Shown here one piece after another: positions 47,925-55,853 of a stretch of DNA of 64,000 bases. Source of the stretch: WHSW01 sp033856255 (GTDB lineage Bacteria; Actinomycetota; Thermoleophilia; Solirubrobacterales; 70-9); NCBI GenBank assembly GCA_033856255.1, contig JAWVFH010000041.1, forward strand, positions 44,747 through 108,746, in the 5' to 3' direction. How positions within the stretch are numbered: the stretch's first letter is position 1; every line of letters begins with the position of its first letter. A model generated the notes under the pieces. That model did no database searches, had not been told where the DNA came from, and saw only the letters and a program-made list of their open reading frames with translations. The translations under genes and the position numbers were made by a program.

Positions 47925-47953
47925 TTATTATCCAACCGGTTGATAAATGTCAA
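47925..47953 (-). promoter_or_regulatory. Consensus promoter with TetR-type operator in its spacer
   Basis: Minus strand: -35 TTGACA (47953-47948), 17-bp spacer, -10 TAATAA (47930-47925). The near-palindrome TTATCCAACCGGTTGATAA (47928-47946, one unpaired C) fills the spacer, so a bound repressor would block polymerase. The most likely repressor is the TetR in the same operon. The -35 overlaps the end of the upstream gene. Confidence 0.75.
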
Positions 47954-48381
47954 GGAGTGCTCGCGTCGAGCTCGAACCAGACCTGGCTCGATCCCGGATG
48001 CACACCCCAGGCGCTGGTCAGCGAGTCGACGATGCGCAGCCCGAGGCCGCCGGCGCGGGGCGGATCGAGGCTCGGCTTCATCCTCAGGCCCCCGCTGCCG
48101 CCGTCGTCGACGCAGCCGTGCAGGAAACCCGCTGTATCGAGCGCGACGTCGACCCGGATCGAGCGCCCGGGCCCGTACTTGACGCCGTTCGTGATCAGCT
48201 CGGTGATGATGACCCGCAGGTCGGAGTAGGAGGACGCGGGCAGGCGCTCGGCGAACGCCGCCAGGGCGCTGCGCGCCTGGGCGGAGGCTCGCGGAACCGG
48301 CTCGAGCTCGATCTGGAGCGCGGTCGTCTGCTCCGAGCCGCCAACGGCGGGGCGATCGTGTCGTCGTTCGACGCCTTCCAT
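47950..48381 (-). CDS. RsbW-like anti-sigma/serine kinase ATPase domain protein
   Basis: 143 residues, a lone HATPase_c domain: N-box VIITELITNGVKYG, G1 VDDGGSGG, G2 GGLGLRIVDSLTSAWGV. There is no H-box or sensor, so it belongs to the RsbW/SpoIIAB-like group that binds sigma factors or phosphorylates STAS anti-anti-sigma proteins. No sigma or STAS partner is next to it. Many actinobacteria carry such orphan regulators. Confidence 0.85.
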   Translation of the reverse strand: MEGVERRHDRPAVGGSEQTTALQIELEPVPRASAQARSALAAFAERLPASSYSDLRVIITELITNGVKYGPGRSIRVDVALDTAGFLHGCVDDGGSGGLRMKPSLDPPRAGGLGLRIVDSLTSAWGVHPGSSQVWFELDASTP

Positions 48382-48428
48382 GCTCGACCAGTACCCGCTG
48401 GAGCGGTTTCGACGCCCCGGTCGGCGAG

Positions 48429-48914
48429 TTAGTCCGCGGCGCCCAGGGCCCTCGCCCCGGCGGCCAGGCGTTCACGCTCCAGCGTCCCCTCCTGGGCCGC
48501 GGCCCGCGCGATCAAGCCCTCGAGGTCGATCGCCGCCAGCTCCTGATGCTCGGAGCGCACCTGCTGCAGCGCCAGCCACAGGCATTTCTTCCCGGCCACC
48601 CCCAGGCGCAGGGTCTCCACCGCCATGAACAGGCTCTGCTCCGGCTCGCCCGAGGCAGCGCCGCTGAACTTCACGCGGCTCGCCTTCTCGGCCACCCAGC
48701 CGGTCACCTGCTTGACCGGGTTCCGCGAGGTTCCGGTCGCTTCCATCAGCTCGAGCAGCGTCTCGCGGTCCCGCTCGATCTCCGCAGCGATCTCGGCCAT
48801 CGTCTCGCCGAGCGGCGTGCCCTCGGCCCGGTCGCGGATCTGCTTCGCCAGGTCGCTCCCGAGCGTCGCTCCGGCGAGGTGGTCGTTGAGGTAGAGGTCG
48901 AGCGCGTCGCTCAT
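48429..48914 (-). CDS. Hypothetical helical-bundle protein
   Basis: 161 residues from ATG 48914 (a GTG lies one codon upstream). Mostly amphipathic helices: DALDLYLNDHLAGATLGSDL, LGETMAEIAAEIERDRETL, LRLGVAGKKCLWLALQQV, DLEGLIARAAAQEGTLERER. The spacing of acidic and His residues is faintly ferritin-like, but I see no convincing diiron motif. No family assigned. TAGCGG sits 7 nt upstream of the ATG, a weak -10. Confidence 0.6.
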   Translation of the reverse strand: MSDALDLYLNDHLAGATLGSDLAKQIRDRAEGTPLGETMAEIAAEIERDRETLLELMEATGTSRNPVKQVTGWVAEKASRVKFSGAASGEPEQSLFMAVETLRLGVAGKKCLWLALQQVRSEHQELAAIDLEGLIARAAAQEGTLERERLAAGARALGAAD

Positions 48915-48955
48915 CACGGTCCCGCTACCCGGCGCGGGGCGAGCTACGCGAAAGG

Positions 48956-49028
48956 CACCGCTACCGGGATTCGAACCCGGGTTTCCGCCGTGAGAGGGCG
49001 GCGTCCTAGTCCCCTAGACGATAGCGGC
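48956..49028 (-). tRNA. tRNA-Glu (anticodon CTC)
   Basis: Minus strand. Acceptor GCCGCTA pairs with TAGCGGT (first pair G-U). Anticodon stem CCGCC/GGCGG with loop CTCTCAC, anticodon CTC. T-arm contains GGTTCGAATCC. CCA is not encoded. A -10-like TAGACT (49045-49040) lies 11 nt before the mature 5' end. Confidence 0.95.
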
Positions 49029-49175
49029 GCGAGGGGGCCAGTCTAGCGACCCGGTTTGGGGTCGCAGCGACCGTTCGCCGGCCCTTCTTCGGCGTTTCTT
49101 AGCTGCCGCTTCGAGCGCTCTTACGACGCCGCGATTCGATCGTCGGGCCCGTTTCCAACGCCCGAAAGGACCCCG

Positions 49176-49772
49176 ATGTCCCACCTCCGCCAGATCGCAT
49201 CGATGAGCCGCTGGATCATCGGCGCCCTTGCCGTCGCCGTCACCGCGATCGCCCTGACCGTGACCAGCGCCAGCGGTTCGGACCCCGAGACCCAGGGGGA
49301 GGTCGCCGTCGCTCCCGACCCCGCGGCGTTCGACAAGTTCCGCGATTGCATGTCCGAGCACGGGGCCGACGTCCCCGAGCCGTTCGGCGTTGCCTTCCGC
49401 GCTCCGGGCGCGGGCCGGCCGCAGTTGAACGCCCGGCCGCCGGGCCCGCCGCCGGCGCCGCGGGACGCCGAGACCCGGAAGGCGTTCGAGGCCTGCTCCA
49501 GCCTGCTGCCCCCGCCGCCGAGCGTCGCCGCCTTTCCCGGGCCCCCGGACCCGAAGGCGTTCAACGAATTCCGCACCTGCATGTCGGACCACGGCGCCGA
49601 CGTCCCGAAGCCGCCCAGGGGCGGGATCGCGCCTCCGCCACCGCCCGGCGCGGCGCCCGGCGACTGGAAGCGGCCGAAGGGAGCCGCGCTGCTGCGCCCG
49701 AGCTCGGCCGAGCGCCAGGCCTTCGAGGCCTGCAGGGAAAAGCTGCTGGAGCCGCCCGATCGCCAGGATTAG
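49176..49772 (+). CDS. Secreted protein with duplicated Cys-containing Pro-rich repeat
   Basis: 198 residues from ATG 49176, preceded by AAAGGA. The signal peptide/anchor is about residues 11-30. Two tandem units follow: FDKFRDCMSEHGADVPEPFG ... AFEACSSLLPPPP and FNEFRTCMSDHGADVPKPPR ... AFEACREKLLEPP. Each unit has two Cys and a long Pro/Gly/Ala linker. No family assigned. It lies 3 nt before a response regulator gene, so it may be the output or sensor partner of that two-component system. Confidence 0.72.
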   Translation: MSHLRQIASMSRWIIGALAVAVTAIALTVTSASGSDPETQGEVAVAPDPAAFDKFRDCMSEHGADVPEPFGVAFRAPGAGRPQLNARPPGPPPAPRDAETRKAFEACSSLLPPPPSVAAFPGPPDPKAFNEFRTCMSDHGADVPKPPRGGIAPPPPPGAAPGDWKRPKGAALLRPSSAERQAFEACREKLLEPPDRQD

Positions 49773-49775
49773 TGA

Positions 49776-50447
49776 ATGGCCACAGTCCTCGTCGTCGACG
49801 ACGAGCCCGCGATCCGCGAATCCCTCGAGCGCGCCCTGGCGCTCGAGGGCTACGCGGTCGCGCTCGCCGTTGACGGGGAGTCGGCGCTGACCCGGCTCGC
49901 GGAGTCGGCCGTCGACGCAACCGTGCTCGACATCGCGATGCCGGGGATCGACGGGGTCGAGGTCTGCCGGCGCATGCGCGGCGCCGGGGATCGCTCGCCC
50001 GTGCTGATGCTGACCGCGCGCGACGCGGTCTCCGATCGCGTCGACGGCCTCGACGCCGGCGCCGACGACTATCTGGTGAAGCCGTTCGCGCTCGCCGAGC
50101 TGAAGGCGCGGCTGCGGGCGCTCCTGCGCCGCCAGGAGCCGGGCGGGGCGCCGCTGATGCGGTTCGCCGATCTCTCGCTCGACCGGGCGACGCGGGAGGT
50201 CCGTCGCGGCGGGCGAGAGCTGGATCTGACCCGGACCGAGTTCTCGCTGCTCGAGCTGTTTCTCGGCCACCCGCGCCAGGTGCTGAGCCGCTCGCAGATC
50301 TACGAGGCCGTCTGGGGCTACGACTTCGGTGAGAGCTCGAACTCGCTCAACGTCTACATCGGCTACCTGCGCCGCAAGATGGAGCTCGATCGGGAGCCGC
50401 GCTTGATCCAGACGGTGCGCGGGGTCGGCTACGTGCTGCGGGAGTAG
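49776..50447 (+). CDS. OmpR-family response regulator
   Basis: 223 residues. Receiver: VLVVDDEPAIRES, phospho-Asp in ATVLDIAMPGIDG, Thr in VLMLTARDAVSD and Lys in DDYLVKPFALAELKAR. Winged helix: LDLTRTEFSLLELFLGHP, SRSQIYEAVWGYDFG, SNSLNVYIGYLRRKME, TVRGVGYVLRE. It forms an operon with the kinase at 50450 and the secreted repeat protein before it. Confidence 0.94.
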   Translation: MATVLVVDDEPAIRESLERALALEGYAVALAVDGESALTRLAESAVDATVLDIAMPGIDGVEVCRRMRGAGDRSPVLMLTARDAVSDRVDGLDAGADDYLVKPFALAELKARLRALLRRQEPGGAPLMRFADLSLDRATREVRRGGRELDLTRTEFSLLELFLGHPRQVLSRSQIYEAVWGYDFGESSNSLNVYIGYLRRKMELDREPRLIQTVRGVGYVLRE

Positions 50448-50449
50448 CG

Positions 50450-51820
50450 GTGACCCTGCGCCGCCGGCTCACCCTGCTCGCGGCAGGCGCGGTCGCGGTC
50501 GCGATCGTGGTCGCGGCGGTGATCGTCTACGTCGCCGTGCGCGGGGAGCTGCGCGGCCAGGTCGACGACGGCCTGCGCAAGCAGGCCGGGGAGCTCGCCC
50601 AGCTGCCGCCCGACCGCGGCCCGCTGCCCGACACGGTGATCTTCCCGGGGCCGCCGGGGGCCGCCGGAGGGCCGCCGGGGCTCTCGGACACGTTCGTGCA
50701 GCGGATCGCACCCGACGGGACGGCGTCCCAGCCGCGACTCGTGGGCGCGGCGCTTCCGGTCGACAGCTCGGCAGTGGCGATCGCCGGCTCCGGCTCGGGG
50801 GCCGAGCTCGCCGACGCCGAGGTCGGCGGAGAGCACCTGCGGATCCTCACCCAGGGGATCGGCGAGGGCGGTGCGATCCAGGTGGCGAGCTCGCTCGAGA
50901 GCACCGACGAGGTGCTGGCGAACCTGCGCGTGGTGCTCTTCCTCGTGATCGGCGGCGGGATCGCACTTGCGGCGCTGCTCGCGCGACGGATCGCCGATCG
51001 GATGATCGCCCCGATCACCGGCCTCACGGAGGCCGCCGAGCACATCTCCGAGACGGAGGACCTGAGCCGGCGGATCGAGACCGCGGGCGGCGACGAGGTC
51101 GGGCGGCTGGCGGCCCGGTTCAACTCGATGCTGGCCACGCTCGAGGCCTCCCGCTCGGAGCTCGCCGACTCGGTCACCTCGCAACGCCAGCTCGTCGCCG
51201 ATGCCTCTCACGAGCTGCGCACCCCGGTCGCCAGCCTGCGCACCGACATCGAGGTCATGCGCGAGAACCCCGCGCTCCCCGACGACGAGCGGCGGCGGAT
51301 GCTGACCGGGATCGACGCCCGGCTGGCGGAGCTCGGGGCGCTGATCACCGATGTGATCGAGCTCGCCCGCGGCGACGAGGTCGAGGGCCAGCTCGCCGAC
51401 GTCCGCCTCGATCTGCTCGCCGCCGAAGCGGTACAGCGGATCCGCGGTCACGCGCCCGGACGGCGCTTCGAGCTCTCGCTGACGCCGACCGTGGTCGAGG
51501 CGCGGCCCGAGCGGCTGGCGCGCGCCGTCAACAACCTGCTCGACAACGCGGTCAAGTACTCCCCCGCCGAGCGGCCGGTCGAGGTCGCCGTGCGCGACGG
51601 CGAGCTGGTCGTCCGCGACCACGGGCCCGGGATACCCGCCGGCGAGCTGGCGATGGTCTTCGACCGCTTCCACCGCGGCGCCGCGGTTCGCGACGTCCCC
51701 GGCTCGGGTCTCGGGCTGGCGATCGTGAAGCAGGTCGCCGAGGCTCAGGGCGGCTCGGTCAGCGCCGCCAACGCCCCCGGCGGGGGCGCCGTCTTCACCC
51801 TCCGGCCGGCTGCACCCTGA
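50450..51820 (+). CDS. HAMP-containing sensor histidine kinase
   Basis: 456 residues from GTG 50450, with GGGAG upstream. Membrane helix 1 (about 10-30), extracytoplasmic sensor (30-160; Pro/Gly-rich middle), helix 2 (about 163-183), HAMP (184-240), HisKA (QRQLVADASHELRTPVASLRTDIE, phospho-His in SHELRTP), N-box NNLLDNAVKYS, G1 RDHGPGIP, F FDRFHRG and G2 GSGLGLAIVKQVAEAQGG. A complete kinase. It converges on and overlaps the sulfatase gene end by 26 nt. Confidence 0.93.
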   Translation: MTLRRRLTLLAAGAVAVAIVVAAVIVYVAVRGELRGQVDDGLRKQAGELAQLPPDRGPLPDTVIFPGPPGAAGGPPGLSDTFVQRIAPDGTASQPRLVGAALPVDSSAVAIAGSGSGAELADAEVGGEHLRILTQGIGEGGAIQVASSLESTDEVLANLRVVLFLVIGGGIALAALLARRIADRMIAPITGLTEAAEHISETEDLSRRIETAGGDEVGRLAARFNSMLATLEASRSELADSVTSQRQLVADASHELRTPVASLRTDIEVMRENPALPDDERRRMLTGIDARLAELGALITDVIELARGDEVEGQLADVRLDLLAAEAVQRIRGHAPGRRFELSLTPTVVEARPERLARAVNNLLDNAVKYSPAERPVEVAVRDGELVVRDHGPGIPAGELAMVFDRFHRGAAVRDVPGSGLGLAIVKQVAEAQGGSVSAANAPGGGAVFTLRPAAP

Positions 51821-53285
51821 CCTCGCACTCCTGGCCGCGGCAGTCGCGGAGCTGGTCGAGGGCGGCGGCGAGGGCGCGCTTCTTGTCGGCGTAGGCCGGG
51901 TCGTCGGCGAGCGACTCGAGCTCGTAGGGGTCGCGGATCAGGTTGTAGAGCTCCTCGTCGCCGGTCGCGTAGTCGACGTACAGGAAGTGACCGCTGCGGA
52001 TCGCGGCGTAGGGGTAGCCGTAGTAGGTCGAGCGGTCGCGCACCAGTGACTCGCCGAGCAGCGCCCGGTCGGTGCTTCGATCCGAGTTGCGCGCCAGCGC
52101 GAGCAGCGAGTGCCCGTCGACGGTCAGGGTCGGTTTGGCGGCCGCCACCTGGGCGATCGTCGGCGCCAGGTCGATGTTGCCGACCAGCGCGTCGGAGGTC
52201 TCGCCGGCCGGGATCCCGGGGCCGCGAATCAGCAGCGGCACCTGGCTCGCGGGCTCGTACGGGAGCAGCTTGCCGAACTCGATTCGGTGCTCGCCGTCGA
52301 GGTAGCCGTTGTCGGAGGTGAAGACGATGTAGGTGTTGCCGAGCTCCTGCTTGTCCTTGAGCGCGGCGACGATCTTGGCGACCTGGCGGTCGACCTCGGC
52401 GAGCGACTCGAGCGCCCGCTCGTTGCGGGCGTCGATCCGCGCCCGCGCCGCGGCGTCGAGCGGCGGGCGGTCGCGGAGGAAGCTGGGCTTGTCGGAGACG
52501 TCGTCCTCGTTGAAGGCGGGAGTGCGGGGAGCGCTGACGCCGGCGAGCGAGCCCGCATCGCGCGGCGCCGGCGTGCTCGGGGCGTGCGGCGCGTTGAAGC
52601 CGACGTAGAGGAACAGGGGCCGGTTGCCGCGGGCGGCGTGGCGGACCGCGTCGACGGCCTGGTGGCCGATCACCCGGGTCTTGTAGTCCTCGGGCGCGGT
52701 GCCGTAGTGGGTGACGACGCCGTTCTCGTTGACGTCGTAGTCGAAGTAGTTCTGGGTCGTCGGCTCGAGCAGCGCCCGCCACTCGCTCCATCCCGGCGGC
52801 ACGTGCTCGGGGTCGTCGAGGCCGTAGTCGTTGAGGTACTTGCCGACGAACGCGGTCCGGTAGCCGGCCTGCTGCAGCCAGACGCCGAGCGTGTCCTGCT
52901 CGTCGAGGGCCGCGAGCGCGTTCGGGCCGCCGTTGGAGATCACCCCCGTGTTGTGCGCGTACTGGCCGGTGAGGAAGGTGGCCCGCGACGGACAGCAGAG
53001 CGGATCGGTGACGTAGAAGCGCTTGAACTTGACCCCGCGGGTGCCGATCAGCTTGCGCGTCCGCGGCAGGGCGCTCATCTGCTGGAGCGTCTGGTCGTCG
53101 GTCATCACGACGACGACGTTCGGCTTCGCCGCCGCCTCCTCCGGGGCGGTGCGCGCGACGGGCTGCTCGGCCGGCCCGTGGCGCAGCGCGACACCGGCGG
53201 CGAGGCCGGCGAGGAGGAAGAGCAGGAAGGCGGCAATGCCGAGGCCGCTCAGCGACCGCTGGCTGGGTGGCCCCGGGTCGTGCAC
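51795..53285 (-). CDS. Membrane-anchored sulfatase-family hydrolase
   Basis: 496 residues from GTG 53285. A signal anchor (about 13-33) precedes an alkaline-phosphatase-fold sulfatase: VVVVMTDDQTLQQM (metal Asp pair), DPLCCPSRATFLTGQYAHNTGV with the C-x-P-x-R formylglycine motif, and later FTSDNGYLDGEH. It probably hydrolyses sulfate esters, and needs a formylglycine-generating enzyme that is not in the window. The in-frame extension upstream runs through tRNA-Leu and was rejected; -10 TATCGT lies 7 nt before the GTG. Confidence 0.9.
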   Translation of the reverse strand: MHDPGPPSQRSLSGLGIAAFLLFLLAGLAAGVALRHGPAEQPVARTAPEEAAAKPNVVVVMTDDQTLQQMSALPRTRKLIGTRGVKFKRFYVTDPLCCPSRATFLTGQYAHNTGVISNGGPNALAALDEQDTLGVWLQQAGYRTAFVGKYLNDYGLDDPEHVPPGWSEWRALLEPTTQNYFDYDVNENGVVTHYGTAPEDYKTRVIGHQAVDAVRHAARGNRPLFLYVGFNAPHAPSTPAPRDAGSLAGVSAPRTPAFNEDDVSDKPSFLRDRPPLDAAARARIDARNERALESLAEVDRQVAKIVAALKDKQELGNTYIVFTSDNGYLDGEHRIEFGKLLPYEPASQVPLLIRGPGIPAGETSDALVGNIDLAPTIAQVAAAKPTLTVDGHSLLALARNSDRSTDRALLGESLVRDRSTYYGYPYAAIRSGHFLYVDYATGDEELYNLIRDPYELESLADDPAYADKKRALAAALDQLRDCRGQECEVRVQPAGG

Positions 53286-53292
53286 CGGCGGC

Positions 53293-53298
53293 ACGATA
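53293..53298 (-). promoter_or_regulatory. -10 box (TATCGT) for the sulfatase gene
   Basis: TATCGT on the minus strand ends 7 nt before GTG 53285 and lies between the tRNA-Leu 3' end and the sulfatase start. Confidence 0.6.
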
Positions 53299-53322
53299 GC
53301 CGCCGGTGAGGGTCGCAATCGA

Positions 53323-53406
53323 TGCGGCTGAGAGGACTCGAACCTCCAAGGGCTTGCGCCCACGGCGACCTGAACGCCGCGTGTTTGCCAATTTCACCAC
53401 AGCCGC
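53323..53406 (-). tRNA. tRNA-Leu (anticodon CAG)
   Basis: Minus strand, 84 nt. Acceptor GCGGCTG pairs with CAGCCGC, discriminator A. Anticodon loop TTCAGGT gives CAG. The long variable arm (TGGGCGCAAGCCC region) is typical of tRNA-Leu. T-arm GGTTCGAGTCC. CCA is not encoded. A -10-like TAGATT (53425-53420) lies 13 nt upstream. Confidence 0.95.
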
Positions 53407-53433
53407 GTGGCGCCTTCAAAATCTAGCGTGAGC

Positions 53434-54195
53434 TCAGGTCTTTAGGCCGACGTGGCGCTTCATCAGCGCCACGCTCTCCCGGCGGTTGATCCGGATATCC
53501 CAAATCCTTCTGTCTCGCTGGTTGGTGAGCCGGTACCGAACGCCGACGCGGTCACACGCGGCAGTGAACATGCGCGCGATGTCCTCCGAGCGGTTCGAGA
53601 AGTCATAGCTCAGGTACTCGTACCGACCCGTCCGGTTGATGAACGAGCAGCCGTCGGTCAATACAAGCCCCCGCAGGAACGCCCATGGAGCGCCGTAGAC
53701 GAGCTCTTGCCACGGCTCGAGCGAGATCTCCCGCTCGTGCTTCTTCCCGGGTCCGTGCTGAGGGAGCAGGCAACACAGATGGGTGCTGTAGACGGAAACG
53801 TTGACCCAATTGCCCACCCCGGACACGACCGTGTCGACCCGGTTCTCCGGGAAGCATCGACCGACGAGCGCGGCGGTGGAATCGATGATCCTCGGATACT
53901 TCAGATCGAGCGTGATCCGCAGCCGCTGAGTGCGTGCTCCGATCGAAATGAACCCGTCGCCGAGATACATCGCCAGCAGCTCGGCGTAATCGCCATTCTC
54001 GAATCGGACCGGCTTGGTCGTCCGCCAGCATCGCGGGCAGGCCTCCACCGGACCCTCCCGCCTCGAGACATACGTCGGCCGGCGCCAGTCCATGATCGTC
54101 CGACGCGGGATGCCGAGCCGACGCGAGACCTCGCAGTCGTTGTGGCCGGCGGCGATCAGGGCGAGGGCGGCCTGCTTCAGCGCGGGTAGGTGCAT
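53434..54195 (-). CDS. HTH plus LAGLIDADG-type homing endonuclease-like protein
   Basis: 253 residues. N-terminal HTH (about 5-38; AALALIAAGHNDCEVSRRL, IPRRTIMDWRRP), a CPRC segment that may help bind zinc, then two LAGLIDADG-like motifs: ELLAMYLGDGFIS (72-84, Asp80) and FLRGLVLTDGCSF (173-185, Asp181). One chain with two motifs would act as a monomer. It lies outside any host gene or intein. Base composition and codon use look less GC-rich than neighbours, suggesting transfer. It is on the same strand as, and 27 bp upstream of, tRNA-Leu. It may be an endonuclease or a domesticated regulator. Confidence 0.82.
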   Translation of the reverse strand: MHLPALKQAALALIAAGHNDCEVSRRLGIPRRTIMDWRRPTYVSRREGPVEACPRCWRTTKPVRFENGDYAELLAMYLGDGFISIGARTQRLRITLDLKYPRIIDSTAALVGRCFPENRVDTVVSGVGNWVNVSVYSTHLCCLLPQHGPGKKHEREISLEPWQELVYGAPWAFLRGLVLTDGCSFINRTGRYEYLSYDFSNRSEDIARMFTAACDRVGVRYRLTNQRDRRIWDIRINRRESVALMKRHVGLKT

Positions 54196-54214
54196 TCCCG
54201 CACGTTGCGGGAAT
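54194..54214. promoter_or_regulatory. 21-bp palindrome over the endonuclease start codon
   Basis: A 9+3+9 perfect inverted repeat with core TTCCCGCACGTTGCGGGAA overlaps the ATG at 54195-54193. It could be an operator for the protein's own HTH, or its cleavage or binding site. Confidence 0.55.
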
Positions 54215-54269
54215 CCGACGCATGAGTGGCGCGCAGAATGTGTCGAGTTTGTTGCGAGCGCGTAGGAGC

Positions 54270-54275
54270 TAGGGT
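54270..54275 (+). promoter_or_regulatory. -10 box (TAGGGT) for the acyl-CoA synthetase gene
   Basis: TAGGGT ends 6 nt before GTG 54282; the box and the following GCGCGC match those at 2542-2553. Confidence 0.6.
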
Positions 54276-54281
54276 GCGCGC

Positions 54282-55844
54282 GTGGTCGAGTCGTACGAGC
54301 AGGCCTGTGCCGAGCACGAGTGGAGCGTGCCGGAGCGGTACAACATCGCCGCCGACGTCTGCGACAGGCACCCGCGAGAGAAGCCGGCGATGGTCTGGGA
54401 GCGGTTCGACGGGGCGACCCGCGAGCTCGACTGGGGCGAGCTGCAGGACCTCTCCAACCAGGCCGCGCACCTGCTCCGCGAGCACGGGGTCGGCAAGGGC
54501 GACCGGGTCGCGGTCGTCCTCCCTCCCACTCCCGAAACCGCGGCGATCTTCTTCGGCACCTGGAAGCTCGGCGCGATCCTGCTCTCCATGTCCGTCCTCT
54601 ACGGCGACGACGGGATCCGCCACCGGCTCACCGACGCGACCCCGAAGCTGCTGATCACCGACGAGGCCAACGCCGGGCGCTTCGACGCCTCGCTCGTCGA
54701 CGAGCTCCTCGTCCTCGACCGCGACGAGGGCCTGCTCGCCGGCCTGCCAGCCGACAACCTGTGCGTGGACACCTCCGCCGACGACCCGGCGCAGCTCTAC
54801 TACACGTCAGGGACGACCGGGATGGCGAAGGGCATCGTCCACGCCCACCGCTACATCCTCGCCCACGAGGAGTTCGTCTACTGCCACGACGTCCGCGACG
54901 GCGAGAGCTTCCACGGCATGGGCGAGTGGGCATGGGCCGCCGGGATCTCGCCGCTGCTCGGGCCCTGGCGCCTCGGCGCGGTCCAGTACGTGCTCCAGCG
55001 CGAGGCCGGCTTCGTCCCGATCGACCAGCTCGACTTCCTCTCGCGCCACCAGGTCTCGAACGTATTCACGACCCCGACCGCGATGCGGGCGATGATGGCG
55101 ATCGACGATGCCGGCGAGCGCTTCCCGCAGTCGTTCCGGATCGTCTGCAGCGCCGGCGAGCCGCTCAACCCGGAGGCGATCCGCTGGTTTCGCGACCAGT
55201 ACGGGGTCACCGTCCTCGACTACTACGGGCTCACCGAGTCCTATCCGCTGTGCGCGAACTTCCCCTTCATGGAGGTGCGCGAGGGCTCGATGGGCCGGCC
55301 GATGCCGGGCTGGGACGTGGAGATCCTCGACGAGGACGAGCGGCCCGTCGCCCGCGGCGAGCGGGGCGAGATCTGCCTTCGCGCCCGCTCCAACCCCCAC
55401 TATCCGCTCGGGTACTGGAACCTCCCGGAGGCGTCCGCCGAGACCTTCGGCGGCGAGTGGTTCCACAGCAAGGACGCGGCGACGATGGACGACGACGGCT
55501 ACGTCTGGTACGCGGGCCGCGCCGACGACGTGATCATCGCGGCCGGCTACCGGATCGGCCCCTTCGAGGTCGAGTCGGCGTGCATCGAGCACCCGGCGGT
55601 CCGCGAGGCGGCGGCGGTCGCCTCGCCCGACGAGGTGAAGGGCAACGTCGTCAAGGCGTTCATCGTGCTCGCCGAAGGGCACGAGCCCTCCGACGAGCTC
55701 GCGGCCGAGATCAAGGCGTTCGTCCGTGATCGCCTCTCCGCCTACGCCTACCCGCGCAAGGTCGAGTTCACCGAAGAGCTGCCGAAGACGCTGACCGGGA
55801 AGATCCGCCGGATCGAGCTGCGCGAGCGCGAGCGCAGCGCATAG
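54282..55844 (+). CDS. Medium-chain acyl-CoA synthetase-like AMP-forming ligase
   Basis: 520 residues from GTG 54282. ANL-superfamily motifs: A3 LYYTSGTTGMAKGIVHAH, A5 LDYYGLTES, A7 GYVWYAGRADDVIIAAGYRI and A10 PKTLTGKIRRIELR with the catalytic Lys. ERYNIAADVCDRH at the N-terminus and GEWAWAAGISPLLGPWRLGA resemble the ACSM/medium-chain group. It activates a fatty or aryl acid to acyl-CoA via acyl-AMP. Its TAG stop is part of the next gene's -10 box. Confidence 0.9.
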   Translation: MVESYEQACAEHEWSVPERYNIAADVCDRHPREKPAMVWERFDGATRELDWGELQDLSNQAAHLLREHGVGKGDRVAVVLPPTPETAAIFFGTWKLGAILLSMSVLYGDDGIRHRLTDATPKLLITDEANAGRFDASLVDELLVLDRDEGLLAGLPADNLCVDTSADDPAQLYYTSGTTGMAKGIVHAHRYILAHEEFVYCHDVRDGESFHGMGEWAWAAGISPLLGPWRLGAVQYVLQREAGFVPIDQLDFLSRHQVSNVFTTPTAMRAMMAIDDAGERFPQSFRIVCSAGEPLNPEAIRWFRDQYGVTVLDYYGLTESYPLCANFPFMEVREGSMGRPMPGWDVEILDEDERPVARGERGEICLRARSNPHYPLGYWNLPEASAETFGGEWFHSKDAATMDDDGYVWYAGRADDVIIAAGYRIGPFEVESACIEHPAVREAAAVASPDEVKGNVVKAFIVLAEGHEPSDELAAEIKAFVRDRLSAYAYPRKVEFTEELPKTLTGKIRRIELRERERSA

Positions 55845-55847
55845 GCT
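55842..55847 (+). promoter_or_regulatory. -10 box (TAGGCT) formed by a stop codon
   Basis: The acyl-CoA synthetase stop TAG (55842-55844) is the first half of TAGGCT, which ends 6 nt before GTG 55854. Confidence 0.55.
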
Positions 55848-55853
55848 GAGCCC

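Noticed and set aside
53286..53363. N-terminal extension of the sulfatase
   Set aside because: It would translate through tRNA-Leu; GTG 53285 has a -10 box 7 nt upstream and leaves an intact signal anchor.
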